DNA from: Lycocorax pyrrhopterus obiensis
Taxonomy: Eukaryota; Chordata; Aves; Passeriformes; Paradisaeidae
Length of the DNA: 64,000 nt
Reading direction: 5' to 3'
NCBI GenBank assembly: GCA_014706295.1
Contig: JACSVZ010000009.1
Span: forward strand, 36,212,768 to 36,276,767
A model generated the notes under the pieces. That model did no database searches. It was not told the DNA's origin and worked only from the letters and a program-made list of their open reading frames with translations. Each line of letters begins with the position of its first letter. Position 1 is the first letter of the stretch. The position numbers were made by a program, and so were the translations under genes. Positions 35,373 through 49,144 of the stretch are shown here, one piece after another.

Positions 35373-35450
35373 AATCACAGAATGGTTTGAGTTGGGGTGG
35401 AGACCTTAAAAACCCTCAGGTTCCATCCCCTGGCCCCGGGCAGGCACAGG
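35373..35450 (-). mobile_element. CR1 LINE 3' end, diverged
   Basis: Reads AATCACAGAATGGTTTGAGT, then TGGGGTGGAGACCTTAAAAA and GGTTCCATCCCCTGGCCCCG on the plus strand. This corresponds to the start of the minus-strand CR1 3' end. It loses similarity at about 35450. Confidence 0.82.
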
Positions 35451-36684
35451 GACAATGTGCTGCATGGGGGGTGTGAGGTGCTCAGGTTCACACCACCATC
35501 ACACCTCACTCACTCAGCGCTCAGGAGCGTGTTCCTCCGATTGAATACCAAACCACAGCACCGCATCTACAGAGGCAGCAGGAATCTGGTGCCTGGGTGG
35601 AGGAGAGAGAGGCCTTCTGCTGCCTTCACAGGCCAATGCATTAGCCTTAGTCCTTTGTTTGCAGAAGGGATGCAAGATTTGGGGGTCAGTGAGAGCTCTC
35701 AGTTTCTTCTGCGTGTTTTCCTTGCAGAGCTACATAAGCAAATCACCTCGTGGTAATTGTGGTAGTGCATCCAGGAGAAGAGATTTTTTTGGTGTCTTTT
35801 TAAAATTGCTGTTCATATGATACCTAAAAATATCCATTGCCGACTGGCTTTCTGAACTGTTCTTTTTGTTGGCCCTTAGAAAAAAGTAAAATTAATTGAT
35901 TAAAAATAAGCATATTAGTAACTGCCTCCAAACTGAGAAATGGGCAGGTTTTCCTGGTATTTTTTTGACTTGAAACTGCCTGGGTTGGGAAGACAGGATG
36001 CTTTTCAATGCATAGATTATGAAAAGAAGGAGATTAGCAGACCTTCATCGAAGAACCATGAGTTATGTTAATCCATGAGGCTCTTTATGGTAACTACAAA
36101 CTAAATTAAACAACGCAACTGTTGAAATGTGCTGTAGAATTTTTTTGCCAATTAACAATCAGAAATGGTAATGTTGATGTTCCTATGATAAGTCATAATA
36201 TGTCAGCTTGCAAAAGCATGCAAAGTAAGTTTGCTGTTTTGTGGCAAGATTTTCTTTTGTTGCTTGGTAATGAACTGTAATGTAGTTGCTTCCCATTTAC
36301 CGTGAAGAGGTAACCATCAGCACTTGCTGGGCTGGGGGCCTTCTCAGGGGTGAAGAGACTGCTATTTTGGCTATAAACATTGTGCTCAGCCTGTGACAAC
36401 ATTATAGAAAGGTTTATTCACCACAATAAAATGCAAAATCTACCTAGCTGATGTCCCTTCTTATACAAATATTTGAACATTGCCTCTCAAATTAAGATGC
36501 AATGTTGTTTATTGAGGCAGGTGACTTCACTCTTTATAATATCATAACACCCAAACGTGGAATCCTCTCCACCAACAGCCCCCATAAAATATTTTTTAGG
36601 GGTATGTTTTATGGGAAACAACCGAGATGGAATGAGCATACTGCAGAGCGTTGTTTTGTATACTAATTATCTACATCAATGGCT
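35451..36684. other. Unique non-coding DNA
   Basis: No gene or named repeat seen. The one longer frame (119 codons, 35397-35756) starts inside the CR1 copy and has no domain. Confidence 0.6.
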
Positions 36685-36930
36685 GTGCAGAGCGGCTCGG
36701 AGCGCCGTACCTGCTGTGCCGAACAACTCGCTCGTAGTCATGGAGTGTATGCTTCCTGTGGGCACCTGCCCGCTCTGTGCAGAGCATCACATTGAGTCGT
36801 GTCACGTTGTGTCACATCACAGATGAGATGTGACCCAGTGTAACCTGACACAGTGCAGTGCTGGCACTGCAGCGGATCAAAACTCGGCGGAAGCGCGCGG
36901 TTGTGTTTGTCGAGGGCAGTGAAACACAGG
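36685..36930. promoter_or_regulatory. Orphan CpG-rich patch with two hairpins
   Basis: Seven CpGs fall in about 50 bp at 36690-36740, with more at 36890-36922 (GGCGGAAGCGCGCGG). Between them lies a 10-bp tandem pair, GTGTCACGTT (36799-36808) and GTGTCACATC (36809-36818). There are two exact hairpins: GTCACATC/GATGTGAC (36811-36818 and 36827-36834), and GCAGTGC/GCACTGC (36855-36861 and 36864-36870) around a TG loop. TCACGT resembles an E-box or CRE half site. No TATA box, CCAAT box or coding exon is seen. A regulatory role is inferred from composition only. Confidence 0.35.
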
Positions 36931-37469
36931 CTGGCTCGCCCTGAACCTCCAGGTTTACCCATTAGCCTGGCTCTGTGTAGGTAGTTTGGCATTTCTCTCT
37001 GGGATATAAATACAGGAATTTCTCTGCTTGTGCTTATTTATGATACTTGTCGTTTGGGAAACAATCTTCCTACTTCTTAATCTAAATTGAACTGTGGTGA
37101 GCACGCCAATAAAACACGTCATGACAAACAAAGGAAATTCTCCCTGTATTAATAATAAAATCTTTAAGATTTATCAGTCTCTCCCCCTTTCTTCCCTTTG
37201 TGTGATGCAGTCTAAAGCAACTGCTACATTTATAGATGTCTGATAAAATTTTAATAGAAGAACCCATTACCTTTGAATCTGGAGTAAAGAGACTGTATCA
37301 AAACCAGGAGTGTTGAGCCTGAGCTAAATATAACTTGTTAACTGGGAGTAACAGCCTGTGAGCTTTATAACGCTGATGGATTTACTTTACATTGCTACAA
37401 GCAATGGGACAGTGAATATTGTAGCAGTGAGGTGCAATAAAACAAGAGCAAGAGATATTCCAGCTACTG
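36931..37469. other. Unique non-coding DNA
   Basis: AT-rich unique sequence; no gene or repeat recognised. Confidence 0.6.
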
Positions 37470-37532
37470 AGCACTGGGATGTTGGTTGGACTCTCTTTTG
37501 GAGGTCTTTCCCAATTTTAATGATTTTCTGAG
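37470..37532 (+). mobile_element. CR1 LINE 3' end, old short remnant
   Basis: Only the terminal part remains: GATGTTGGTTGGACTCTCTT, then GGAGGTCTTTCCCAATTTTA and ATGATTTTCTGAGG. This fits the CR1 ending GGTTGGACTCGATGATCTTT / AGGTCTTTTCCAACCTAAAT / GATTCTATGA with many substitutions. It is probably the oldest CR1 piece in the window. Confidence 0.65.
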
Positions 37533-40157
37533 GAGGCTGTATGAGAATCATCATTGAGGATAACTCCACGAAACTAAGAATTTGGAGTTTTTCTCCTTGA
37601 TTCTGGGGGGCACTGAGGTCTAAACAATGCTTGTGTTCTTGCTAGACATGAGGTTTGCCATTTATTAAGATGAGCTTTGAAACAAGACCTCAACACCAGC
37701 TTTAACAGCCAAATCCAGAATTATTTGGAGTAAAAAGTGCTGGTACCTTGTACATCATGGGGGCTTTTCAGGAGCTGTTTGCCTTCCAACATCCAACTCT
37801 GACTTGTGGATGCTCTGCTTACCTGGCATTTAATGCCTGCATCATCATCTTTTTAAGGGAAGACTTCAAATTTTATGGAAATGTTGAAATAAATTTTCAC
37901 TTTTTAAATTTTATTTTATATACTTAGCGGTATTTCAGGCAATTTTTTTTCTTAACGCTTAAATCTTTAGCAGAATTTTTTAACACTTCTGACACATTAC
38001 TAAATGAAAATTGATGATTTTAAATACACACACATATATATATATGCATATATATATATATATATGTGCCATAAAATATTACTTTTTCTGTGTCATTTAG
38101 AGAAGAATGACTTTTTCCATGGCAAGAGGAGCTGCAGTTCAGGATGGTTTTTAGCTGTGTAATTACTGCTGATTACTGACAAGAAGGTAGAAAAGAGCAT
38201 TTTAAGGGCTAGGAACTTGCACTGTCCCATTTCTCCTGTAGTGCATGAGATAAAAAATAAAACTATATTATTTGCTGCCAATTTTTTTTTTCTGGTTGAC
38301 TTGAAATGTGCTATTTTCTGAGTGTTTTATTAGCAAAAAATCCAGATACTCCTCTGACAGGACGGAGTTTAAAGACTGGGTGAAAATATGAAGTCAAATG
38401 AGGGTCTTATCTGAATCCCCATCTCAGATGGGAGGGTTTATTACTGAGCTAATACTCAGTGTTGTAACTAAAGTTGCACGATGCAGCAGGCTTCAGACAG
38501 AAGCTGATGACCTCTATTATGACACATCCACTTTAGAACCAGATGAAATGTAGTAAAATGTATTTTAAAATATTTCAGAAACATATGTAGCTACCAGACT
38601 CTGAAGTCCTAAATGCATATAGCCTCCATTTCTCCACCAAAAGATGAAGTCGGTAAATACTGTAACATCCTTTCTCTGCTCGAGCTGAGCTGAATTTAAA
38701 CTGTGAGCTTCATTTCCACAATTCAGTGTCCAATATGCAATCTGATCACACCTCCACTTTTGTGAGTTGTAGCCATGGACTTAAATTAAATTACGAACCC
38801 TACATTGGACTGACATAAATCTGATTTTGGGCTGAACTTGAAGTGTTTGAAATACCAAATCACTACTCCCTGATCCCTAATGAGAAGTAATCAAAGAATT
38901 TAAGCAGCAGTACAAACACTTACACATCACTACAGATGTAGCCAAATTGACTCAAAGTACTCTTTTTCTCTATGAAAAAATTGTGTGCAAATATACCTTA
39001 CTGACACTGGCTATTCCAGCAGAATCACTAAAGAGGAGGAAAAAAGCTCTTCTTCTTTAATTCTCAAAGAATCCTGATAATTTTTTTTCTCCCTTCCCTT
39101 CTAGAAGTCTGTTTTTCACTGTTCTACCCTGTGCCGCATAAATAATAAAATACAATAGGAAATTACCCAACCTGCCTGAATGTGACATGGACAGTTGCTA
39201 ACCTGGTGCCTCTGCTATGGTCTGGACACCCATAAATTGGTTGGGGTGCCTTTCTCCTGTCTCTTTCCAAGAAAAACCCTGCCTTGGCAGCTCACCTCCC
39301 CAAACAATCCCGATTTATTTGACTGCCAAACTTCTTTGTTGTCTCCTTGCATTTTTCCACAGCAGTTCAAAATCTCAATGCAGCGGGGCAATTATGATAT
39401 TATATAGCCATGTATATGATGGTACTGACACAGAGTGAAAAAGAGAACTAAAAATCAATAGTGTTTGTATCCTTCTGAGGAGAAGCAGCAATAAAGCTTG
39501 CCCTGGTGGGGATGTGAAAAGGTACATCCTGAATTTTAGCCTTAAGGTGATGCAAAGCGAAGGAAGCTGTCTTCTCTAATGAATTGAAGCCCTTGCCTTC
39601 TGACCCTATGAAGAAGAGGAGTTTTTTCCTTTTCTTTGGGGCTTTTTTTTTTCCCCTGCTCTGCCTTTTTGGGAAGCGTAGATATGAGTAAGAAAACAGT
39701 TGTTACTAGTGCTACTCTAGTCAATTTATTATTATTAATTTTTTAAAATTCCTGGATTCCTGGATCATGCCAGCTGCTCTGGTAACTGTAGAGTGGGATT
39801 TAGGATACTCAAATGAGGCAACCAGACTTTAAGTCATTCTGTGACTGCTGGAGAAGTAATTTTACACCTGATATTTAAGATAATCTGTCTACATCATGCA
39901 TGTCATCTTTCTCCAGTGTGTATTTTACTGCCTAGGAAAGCTCATGTTCCTGTGTCAGTAAAGTGCTGTGAGTTATGTTTTGTCTGATACACCTTTTTAA
40001 AATGTACAATTATTGTATAAGGGGAAAGGGATGGTGGGTGACATGAGCAACACTGCAAGTGCTGACTGATGCTCTTAAGGTCTCCCATAATAAATTGTGC
40101 TGGTAAAGCTACACCTGCTGCCAAAAACCAGGCCATGCAAACCCAATACATGATCCC
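37533..40157. other. Unique AT-rich non-coding DNA
   Basis: No supported gene. It contains the TA-rich microsatellite at 38025-38068 and several T runs. Confidence 0.6.
38025..38068. repeat. (CA)n-(TA)n compound microsatellite
   Basis: Four to five CA units run into TATATATA, a GCA interruption and about nine more TA units, ending ATGTG. The TA core is self-complementary and prone to cruciform extrusion and length change. Confidence 0.93.
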
Positions 40158-40351
40158 AGGAAGAAATTCTTCCCTGGGAGGATGATGAGACCCTGGAGAA
40201 GCTGTTGATTCTCCATCCCTGGAAGTGTTCAGGGCCGGGCTGGCCAGGGCTTGGAGCAATCTGGGATAGTGGAAGGTGTCCCTGCCCATGGCTAGGGGTG
40301 GAATGGGATAAACTTTAAGGTCCCTTCCATCCCAACCATTTTGTGATCCTG
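40158..40351 (+). mobile_element. CR1 LINE, 5'-truncated 3' end
   Basis: Clear plus-strand CR1 tail. It shows AGGAAGAAATTCTTCCCTGG, GATGATGAGACCCTGGAGAA, then CCATCCCTGGAAGTGTTCAG, CTTGGAGCAATCTGGGATAG, TGGAAGGTGTCCCTGCCCAT, TTTAAGGTCCCTTCCATCCC and an ending in TTTTGTGATCCTG. A 139-codon minus-strand frame covering it is CR1 read in reverse and is not a gene. Confidence 0.95.
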
Positions 40352-43300
40352 TTGTAAGCATTCCATGAATGCAATATGCATCTAAAGGAGATTCTAATAA
40401 CTTCTGAAGTAAAGATGATGGTGATGATTTCTTATTTTATATGCAAGAACATAGACTACCATCTATTAAAACATCCATTAAGAATCAGGTCAGTGCATGA
40501 AAGCTGTTAAATGTGGACTTGGTGTCTGGCTGCAGTGTCTTCCACAGATGAGCAATGGTCAGACCATTGTTTTTATCAAGGAGATTTATTTTTGTCTCTG
40601 CTGTTAAGTAGAAAGCTGCAGTGACCAGTGTTGAATTTCAGAATTTACATGATGAATCAGTAATTTTATGCACCTCTTTGTAGGAAAGATGAGTCTGACA
40701 CACCTTGATGGTTGTTTCTCTAGTTGTTTTCTATGGATATATATTTTCTCTCTGGCTATTTGACTCTAAGTTGGTAGAGAATCATTCTACAATTATAGAT
40801 CCTGTGATTCAGGAGTTAAATTTACAGACTGCAGCCTGGTGAATCACAGGTTCTCGACGTGCACGTATCTTTCCCTATGCACTTGCAAAATCTGAGGTCA
40901 TGAGGCTCCAAAGGAAAAGTTCAGAGAAAAAAAAGTTTCTGTTCCTTCTTTCTAAATGTTCTGGATGCTGCCATCCAACTTCCCTTGAAATAGACCTCAT
41001 GGTCTTGTATTTTGGTGTGGCTGCTTTGTAACGACCTTGTTTTTGCAGAGAGTCAGCACATGTGGCTTGCAGGGTGTCCACTGGGGTTTGGAAGAGAAGA
41101 TGTGCAGAGCTCTCTGCGCTGTGTTGGGAGAGTTGTGGGGAATGTGTTCCCCACTAAGGTGTCAGACCCCAGGACAGGGCATCCAGATCCTTTCAGCATC
41201 ATCTTTCTGAGGACTTCCAGCAAGGAATGTGCTTAGGTCCTTGAGAATAACTAGATGTCTAACAATACAGGTACATGCCAGGTGGGATTTTTGAATTTTC
41301 ATAGGTTTTGGCTGTAGAAAGCACTTGATCTTAAGTGTCTATCTGGGATTTACCCTTTGAAATCCAAAACTTGGACCTAGGTTCTACATTCTGCTGCCGC
41401 CTAACCTTTGGATAAACCTTAAACTCCTTAGATATGAAGTGTGTGTTGATAAACTGTAAGTGCTTCTGAGAACTCCAGAATTGCTCAAGCTCAGCAGGCA
41501 ACACCAAGCAGAGCTTCCCCTGCCTCCCTCTGTTGTGCCAGCCAGTCTGGACTTCTCAGAAACCATGAGTAGGGTAAAGGGAAGCAGGTGGAGGAGTGGA
41601 GGGAGGTTCAACCCCTTCCTTCTGAAGCCCTTTCCTCGCTGGTGTGGCGGCTCCATGGGGAAGGACGTGCCTGTGAACACGTAGGTTTGGAAAACCCTGT
41701 GAAAGCCCAGCATCTGTAAAGAAGGAAAAGCTGTTTCTGCCCCGAGTGATGCCTTATTTAAATATTTGTAGGAACCCACACGGGGTGTTTAGTGCACGTT
41801 GAGCAGAGACGGCAGCACTCGAGGCACCAACTCCTGTCTCTCCTCTGGGAAGCAGCCATTATTACCTTTTCTAAAACAAAGTGTCTGATGTATTTGCAGA
41901 CAGGATTTGTGAAGACATAAAAGTGAGATCTGCCTGATGTCAGCTTTCACAATTGCAGCTCTTGGTGTCGTCTGACCTCCTGAAGACCCAGTTTTTTCCA
42001 CACATCTCCTCTTATTTACAGTTGTGTGCTGACACTTAGGTGGGAATGGAGGCCTAGGGAAAGGAAATGGAGGTTACATTGACAAAAAAAGTCATAATTT
42101 GGCTCCTTAAGTTTAAGCTTTTCCTGGTGTGTTTTGTTGGTTTTTTTTCACAACTCTTCCTTTGTCAAGATGAAGTGAGGAGACCTCAAATGACAAGAAA
42201 ATTAGGGAATGGGGAATTGCAGAAACATGAAGCAGCCAAGTTCAAGTCATGTCCTTTCTTTTGATTCCAGTGGGAGTATAAGATCACCTGTAAGTGAAAT
42301 TAGTTTGGTAGCTCTGGACAAGTGTCCCTTGCAGAGCAATGCCACAACATCACAAAGTGTTTGGCTGCTGCCAATTGTTAGTGAGAGGTGAAGGAATGAA
42401 GAGCATTTTCATAGAGCCCAACGAGGATAAAATTATATAGAAAATTTTCTGCTATTATAGTCTGCCCTGGGCACACATAGGGAGATTTTTTTCTTTAATG
42501 TTCAAGGTAAGTTTCTTGATTAACAAGGAAACTCACTTAAATTAGGAGAGCTGGCTGGGGGGAGGAAGAGAAGAGATAAAAATGAGGAAGTCCTTAGTAC
42601 AGTACAAGAAAAAAAAAAAGTATTAACGATAATTGAAACTCACCTCCGTGAGGGCAATGAATCATCAGAAACAGCCTGTGGAAAACAAGGTTGTGCAACC
42701 TTGACCAGTGTGTGTCACTGACTGGTGGAATTTTTAGAAGAGCAGCAGTTTGGGTTCATCGCTGTGGTTCGTGATTGCACACACCTGTTCAGCTCGGAGG
42801 TTTTGCAACCAAATTAAAAAAAAAAGGAAGCTGAACTTGCTGCTTCTCCTGAGCAGTGCAAAAAAGCAGAAAACCACAGCTGTTCTAGCTGTTAACAGAT
42901 ATCAGCAGAGCACCTCCTGTTACATAATTGAGGATAACGTTTTTGAAGCATATGGGCTGAAGGTATTGTAAACTCATTAAAGCTTGAGGTGGGAAACATT
43001 CTAGCACATTTCTAGGTTTGATATCTTTAACAAATGTTTACAATTAAAGCTCCTATAGGCAATTTATTAAATAATAAATGAAGGGAAAGCTTGAAGAAGA
43101 AGTAGAAAGTCAGGAATTTCTGTGCAGTGACACGTGAGTTGCAAGTGTAATTGCCCAAGATTGCTGCCCATTGATCTGATAACCGGTCACTTTGGGTGGT
43201 TTGAGACGCAGGGTGCAGTTTTACTGTCTGGTGTGTAATCTGAGAGAAATACAGTTTTCAGGCACCCTTGAGATGTGTTTTTCTGGAGTTACTACCTGCT

Positions 43301-44330
43301 ATTTGCCAACTTGCAGCATCTGACTAAGGAAAGCCGTGGAAAATTAGACGGTTACAAAGTGGATCCTGACAGCCTCCATGGTTCTGTGGATCTGGTTGTT
43401 AAGAGGAAGGAGGACAGAGGTGGTTCTTGCTGTAATTGCACTACCAGTGCACAGATGGATTTGGCCCATTTCTGAAAGCCTCTTTGTCAAGAAAAATTAA
43501 GTAATGTGACAACACTCGGAGGCTTAACATGTGGGCTGTAGTGAGCATAGGTGGTTAAGGGCTGGAAACAGCAACAGATTTTGGGGATGCAGCTGCTGGG
43601 AATGTGATTTCTGATGTTCTACAGCCATTCTTATTGATTCAGGAGGCTCCAGTGACAGTGGGCTGTGAATCTCTGGCTATGGGTCAAATCCAAGTCAAGT
43701 CAGTGAGTGAGTCTGGACAATGTGCAGCAGCCTAGAGATTGGGAAATACTCGGCCCATGAGTTTTGTTACCGGTGAAGCTCTACCAGCCAAAGCCAAAGA
43801 ACATGGTCTTGGTTTCTGCAGGAGTGATGAAGTTTGCCAGGCCATAGCAACTTCTGGTATCATTTTTCTTGTCCCAGTGCACGATCATAAGTGATTAAGC
43901 GTTTATGGGGAAGTAGATAACGCCCTGCAATTTTCAGGGAATGTTGTCTCTCCAGATGAGGCTGAAGGCAAAGTTTCATCTGCTCTGTGTCCTCACAGAT
44001 CTATTCCTAGGGTGGTCCTACAGGGCCTCGGTACCACGTGGGGCAGAGAAGAAACGTGACTAAGCCAACAGAGTCCCCTGTGATGGGTTAATGCAAACCC
44101 AAGTCTATCTGTTACCCTGTGCCCTACCCTCCTCCCATGACACCACACAGTGCTTAGAATCCATTGTCCTGGTTTGTTTTCAATGGCAGAGGAAATTTAA
44201 TTTGTTTAATCTGTATTTCATTTGGTTGGCACCAAAGTGACAAGAGGGCTATTGGCTGGCACAATGCATGTTATATGAAAAACATGTTCTTGATGATTTA
44301 TTATTAAGGACCAAGATTCTCTTTTATGAC
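40352..44330. other. Unique non-coding DNA
   Basis: No supported gene. The stretch 41.4-41.8 kb is GC-richer, with overlapping 131- and 74-codon frames that lack domains. No interspersed repeat is recognised. Confidence 0.6.
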
Positions 44331-44372
44331 TAAGGCTTGGCTTAAGGCTTGGCTTGTTGCTGGCTGGCTGGC
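44331..44372. repeat. Short tandem repeat, TAAGGCTTGGCT then TGGC
   Basis: TAAGGCTTGGCT occurs at 44331-44342 and 44343-44354, followed by TTGTTGC and three TGGC units. This looks like slippage-type local duplication. Confidence 0.85.
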
Positions 44373-47300
44373 ATGTTCCCACAGCATGAGATGTGAGGCT
44401 GTCCTAAAGAACCATTATCTGGGCTTCTTAAATAAAACACATGCTTGTTAATGAACATCATGATGATTTTGCAGCTATAGCTCCAAAAATTGTAACTTAA
44501 ACAGCAGGCATAAAAAAAAAAAAGACACAAGTCTAGGATCTGACATCAACTGATCCAAATTTTGCTGAGCTTCGAATTTCATCCTTGTTGTTCTGAGGAA
44601 TGTCAGAGCAGGACCTGAACCTCAGGTGCAGCCCACTTCCTCCCACAGGTGATCCAGAGGGAGTGGGATGTTTTCTGATATATTTGAACTATGTAAAACT
44701 CAGCTATATTTATCCAATAGCACATGGAAACTGGAGACCTACTTTCCATCTCTCTGGGTTTTTGCCAAATCTTTAACATGATTAACAATTTTATTTTTTT
44801 TTTTAATACAATCAGATGCTCTTTAGAAACGGGAATGTGTCTGAAGGCTCTCCATACTGGAGAACTTACGTGAAGATATCTATTTATTTTTCTCTTTTTT
44901 TTCCCCCCTACTTTGCTTACAGTTAAGATTTTAAAATTGCACATTGCATATTTGTTGCTCTTCAAACTATCTGGGAAGTATTGTGTTTTGGAGAAAGAAA
45001 TGGGAAGTTATTGGCTTGGTTAGGGACTTACTAATTATTCAACTTGCTTACTTTGAGGAAATACCCATTTCACTCTAAATGCACCAAATATTTGAACTAG
45101 GTTCAAGCTATTCATCAGGGTTTTTTCTCTGCATGAATTTCAGATCTCTAACTTCAGTGCAATTAGAGGTTAACCTGATCCTTTTGTTTTAATACCAATC
45201 CAAAGCAACACAGCATAGCTCTTTGCAAAGCCAGTAGAAAAAACACAATGCAAATAATATTCTGATTGCTCTGGTAAATCTCTGGTATTCATAACAATTG
45301 AGTATATCAAGTTCATATGTGGCATTAATTATACTGCAGCATTATGGATCAAGAACAGCTGAAAAGGAAGGATTTGCTGGGGTGATAGACAATCTATGGA
45401 ATATTTGTGAAAACTTGGCCAAGTGTGCCTGGAGTTTTGCACATCATCTGAACTCTGGGCTGATTAAAGTCACAGAAACAGATTTCCCGGAGAAGAACTT
45501 TATAGAGTAGATCTGATTGGTCATGGCCTTTAGAACCATGTTCCCCAATTTGTCTTGTTCCTGAATTCTAGGTGCTGTAGGGGTTGTTTGTGTTTTATTC
45601 CAGCTTGTTTCATTTATCCACAGGGTGTGGTGGGGGATGTCAAACGTTCTTTGTTTTTGTTGCAGCTGGATGTGCAGTGCTTTAATCAAGGTGTCTCCCT
45701 TACACGCTATATTCCCATCAGCACGGGTAACTCTAGGACACAGATTTATTCTGGAAGAGAGTAACAAAAATGAATGTTGTCAGTGTCTGTGGAAAATGAG
45801 CACTGGATCTCCAGCTAATCAGGTTATTTCAGGCTAGTTAAGCATATTTCTGATTCCAAATTTGTTTGCATTCGTTAATGTATTTCAGTCTAAGATGCTC
45901 TGTGTGATGCTTTCATGATGTTACAGAGTTTTGGAACGGGATATTTGACCTGTTCTGCAAAGAATGCATCTGTTCACTAAATCAAATTAGAAAATGCTTA
46001 ATCTGTAATTTTTACTATACCAAGACATCAAGGAAAGGAGAGAGTTTTACTGGTAATGGAAAAACTATTAAAATTTTTAGCCTTATGTAAATACTTAGAA
46101 TAACTTTGCATGGAGTTTTTTATTAGTGAAATAGTCCTCCCTTCATTAAAACTCTTCACTAGAAAGGCAGAGGGCAAAATTGGCCAGGCATTTTAATTAT
46201 CCCAAGTTTTCCGTGCAAGCTCTCATCTTGTGGTGTGGGTGTTTTCTTTAATAACCTCCCAAATACCTGTAAGGTTTGAAAGCGGTGAAACTCCCTGTAG
46301 GGTTACAGAAATCCATTCCAGCCTCACCTTTGGAAGTGAAAGGTCAGTGCAAAAACATTGACTTTTCATGCATGCCGTAACTGAGACTTTTGCCTCATTG
46401 TTTCTGTTTCTTGCTTTGGAACCAACTCATCCACTTGCACCTCCCAGACTCCCAGAGCACTCCTACTTCAGTGAGGGACACTCAGGTAAAATATTTATTA
46501 TTATAGATTACCCCAGTGAGGTATAGTCACAACAGTTTGAAACTGTGCATGTCACTTTTCCAGCAAAAGCCAGGAGCAAAGGGCAATTAATCATTTAGGG
46601 AAATTAAATTGCAAATTTCAGCTATCCACAATAAAGAAAAGCCGAGCCCTTATTTTTCAGGTACCTTTTTTTTCCAGGCTATAAAAAGGAGCAACTGTGT
46701 TTGTTTTCTTGAAGAAAACTTCAAACCCTTTGTTGAAAGATACAGCTTAATAGTGAAATACTGGCAATTCCTTAAAATTCAGGGCTGTGGGAGAGCTGCT
46801 GCCCGTTATTTGGCTAATCTGGGCACACTGTCACACTGTTCTTTTAATAGGTGTGTTTGTGAAACCAGAATAAGGCTTGCGTGATCACTGGTGATGATAT
46901 ACGATACCCAGTTTCTCAGCAAACTGTGACAGGAAGGGATTGAAACAATTTTTTCCGAAGTTATACTGAGATTCTCACGAATCATCCTTTTGTCTGTCCC
47001 CAAAACGTGGGTGCCACTGCCTCGGTGCCGAACACTGCTGCGACTGTGTAGTCTCTGTTTCTCTATGAGAAGACAGAAACCATCTGGTCTGAAACACAGC
47101 CCCCTTTGAAAATACATATCCCATTATGTTAGCTCTGAAACAGCCTGAGCAGCTCTGCCTCTGAAGAGGAGATAGTGTCTTAACATGTAGAAAACTTTTT
47201 TTTAATCTCTTTATTTTCTTTTTCTTTTACTGGGGGTATGGGGAGAAATGCCAAGAATATTCTCAATAATTATGATTTTTATCCCGAATCTGTCTGGCCA

Positions 47301-49144
47301 AAGAAATTGCTCTGACAGAGACCATGCTTGCAGGATGACTTATTCCCTTGTCTTGCAGTGGGGTGTGGTGGGCCCCTAGTGATGCCCTGGGGACTGTGAT
47401 TCTGTGTGCTGGGGGATAACCCAATCCTTTTCCAACCTCCAGCATGGCCCCTTTGTCTTCTTGTCAGTGCCAGGCAGCTCAGGCACACGAGGGCAGCAGG
47501 CCGTGTGGCTTCAGGCCACCTGTACGCTCTTCCTCTTTCTCTCCATCCTCCTCCCCCCGTAGCTCACGAGGTCCTGGTTGCTCGTGTCCGTTTGCCTCTC
47601 TTATCAGAAAAGCCATTGTGCTGCAAGGGACCTGGCCTGGGCACCTTCCTCAGCCCTGTGCTTTGAGGAAAGGTCAAACAGGCAACTAATCTGATTTGGT
47701 CTCTATTCAGCACTCGCAGCTCCTCCTGCAAGGACAGCAGGGGGTGAGGAGGGCGGATGGTGGAGGGGGAAGTTCCATGGACCCCGTGTGATGCTGCAGA
47801 AAACCTGGTGCTCTCTGGCTGGGAAATGTTCACTTCTGATTTACAGCAGCGAGTACAGAATTAGATTTACTTTTTTCCCTCCACTTCTATTTTTCCTGCC
47901 TGGTATTCATAGGACTAGCAAGTTACGGTGGTTTTAAAAAAATAATAATAAAAACCCCCTTAAGTTCTATAACTCCCCTTCAGCAAGATAGAGACACAAA
48001 TGGCTGTACAAAGGTTGCTAAATGCAAATTTAGTGTTATAATTAGGCCCTCACTATTGTTTTCCACTTTAAAAAAAACCTAGGGTTTTGGGGTTTTTTAC
48101 ACTTATTTGCCTTTTTTCTCCAAAGGTGCAGGTTTTGCTTAGCTTCAGCAATAGGTCTTCTGATGAGAGCAGATTTGTGAGTTTGGTTTGATAAATCGGT
48201 TGCTGTACTTCTTGTGAAGCTGATGTTCCCAGCTGTGCAGAGCTTTAAAAAAAACCCTCACAACCCAACAAGCACAACTCAAACCCCTCATTTTGAACCC
48301 TTCATTTGGTTATGACAGGCAGCACTCGTGGCTCTTCCCTCTGAGGATGTGAAGTGCAGGCAGCCAGGAACGTATACGAGGTAACCATTATGTTTAAGTC
48401 AACACAAGAACACGCCAGGAATGTTGCTGATGCTTTAAGAATGCACCTAATTAATTTAAAAGTAGCTCTGCGGGTATTATTCTCTAACCTAACCCTGAAA
48501 GCAACTGCTATTTTCTTTTTAAAGGAGGTGAAAACAAAGCAGAGCTGCTCTGTTTAGGTGGGAGAGCTGCCTGATTTTCAGGGCAGGTAAGGTAGATTAA
48601 TAACAGGCCACTCATAAGAAGGTTTCAGATCTCACTGTCAGAGGGTAATAATTAATGATCAAATGTTAATGGAGATGCTGGGCTGTTGATGCCATTAATT
48701 CAGTTCAGTGGAGCCAGTCCTGCCCAGGACCTGCCACAGCTGTCACTGCATTCGCTTAATTATTCCAGGGCCTTCAGGCTCTTTTTCCCTTTCTCCTGCT
48801 AACTGCAGGACAGTATGTTTCCACTGAAGCAGAATTATGAAGAACGCCCCGATTCCCGGGCACTGCCTGGCCGGCTCCACACGCAGACCTACAGGCAACA
48901 GAGGCGACCACAAAGTTAAACAAATAACCTCTCTCTGCCCCTCCACAAAGTCACTTTTTTTTTTTTTTTCCCCCCAGAAAGAAGTGGGATGATTAAAAAT
49001 AGCTGTGAAGAGCTGTCAGGATGGGAGGGTGGCAGGGCTCAGCATCATGGCCTGGGTCCATCGTTGGTATCATGGATGCTTTGCTGGCCTGGGGGTTTGG
49101 AAGTGCTGGTCCATACTGGCAGTTCATTTATAGATTTCTACACA
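44373..49144. other. Unique non-coding DNA
   Basis: No supported gene. It includes T-rich runs near 44790 and 44895, and an A/C-rich stretch at 48245-48300. A T18 tract lies at 48956-48970 and runs into C6. The GC-richer piece 47.3-47.8 kb holds only short overlapping frames. A motif AGCAGGGGGTGAGG near 47738 is weakly CTCF-like. Confidence 0.55.

Noticed and set aside
38440..38462. ACTGAG/CTCAGT inverted repeat
   Set aside because: A six-base stem is expected by chance many times in 64 kb.
40158..40351. Open frames on the minus strand over 40.2 kb
   Set aside because: They are the CR1 3' end read backwards.
44160..44200. TGTCCTGGTTTG, similar to the start of some bird LTRs
   Set aside because: Only a dozen bases agree; no LTR body, polyadenylation signal or matching second end was found.
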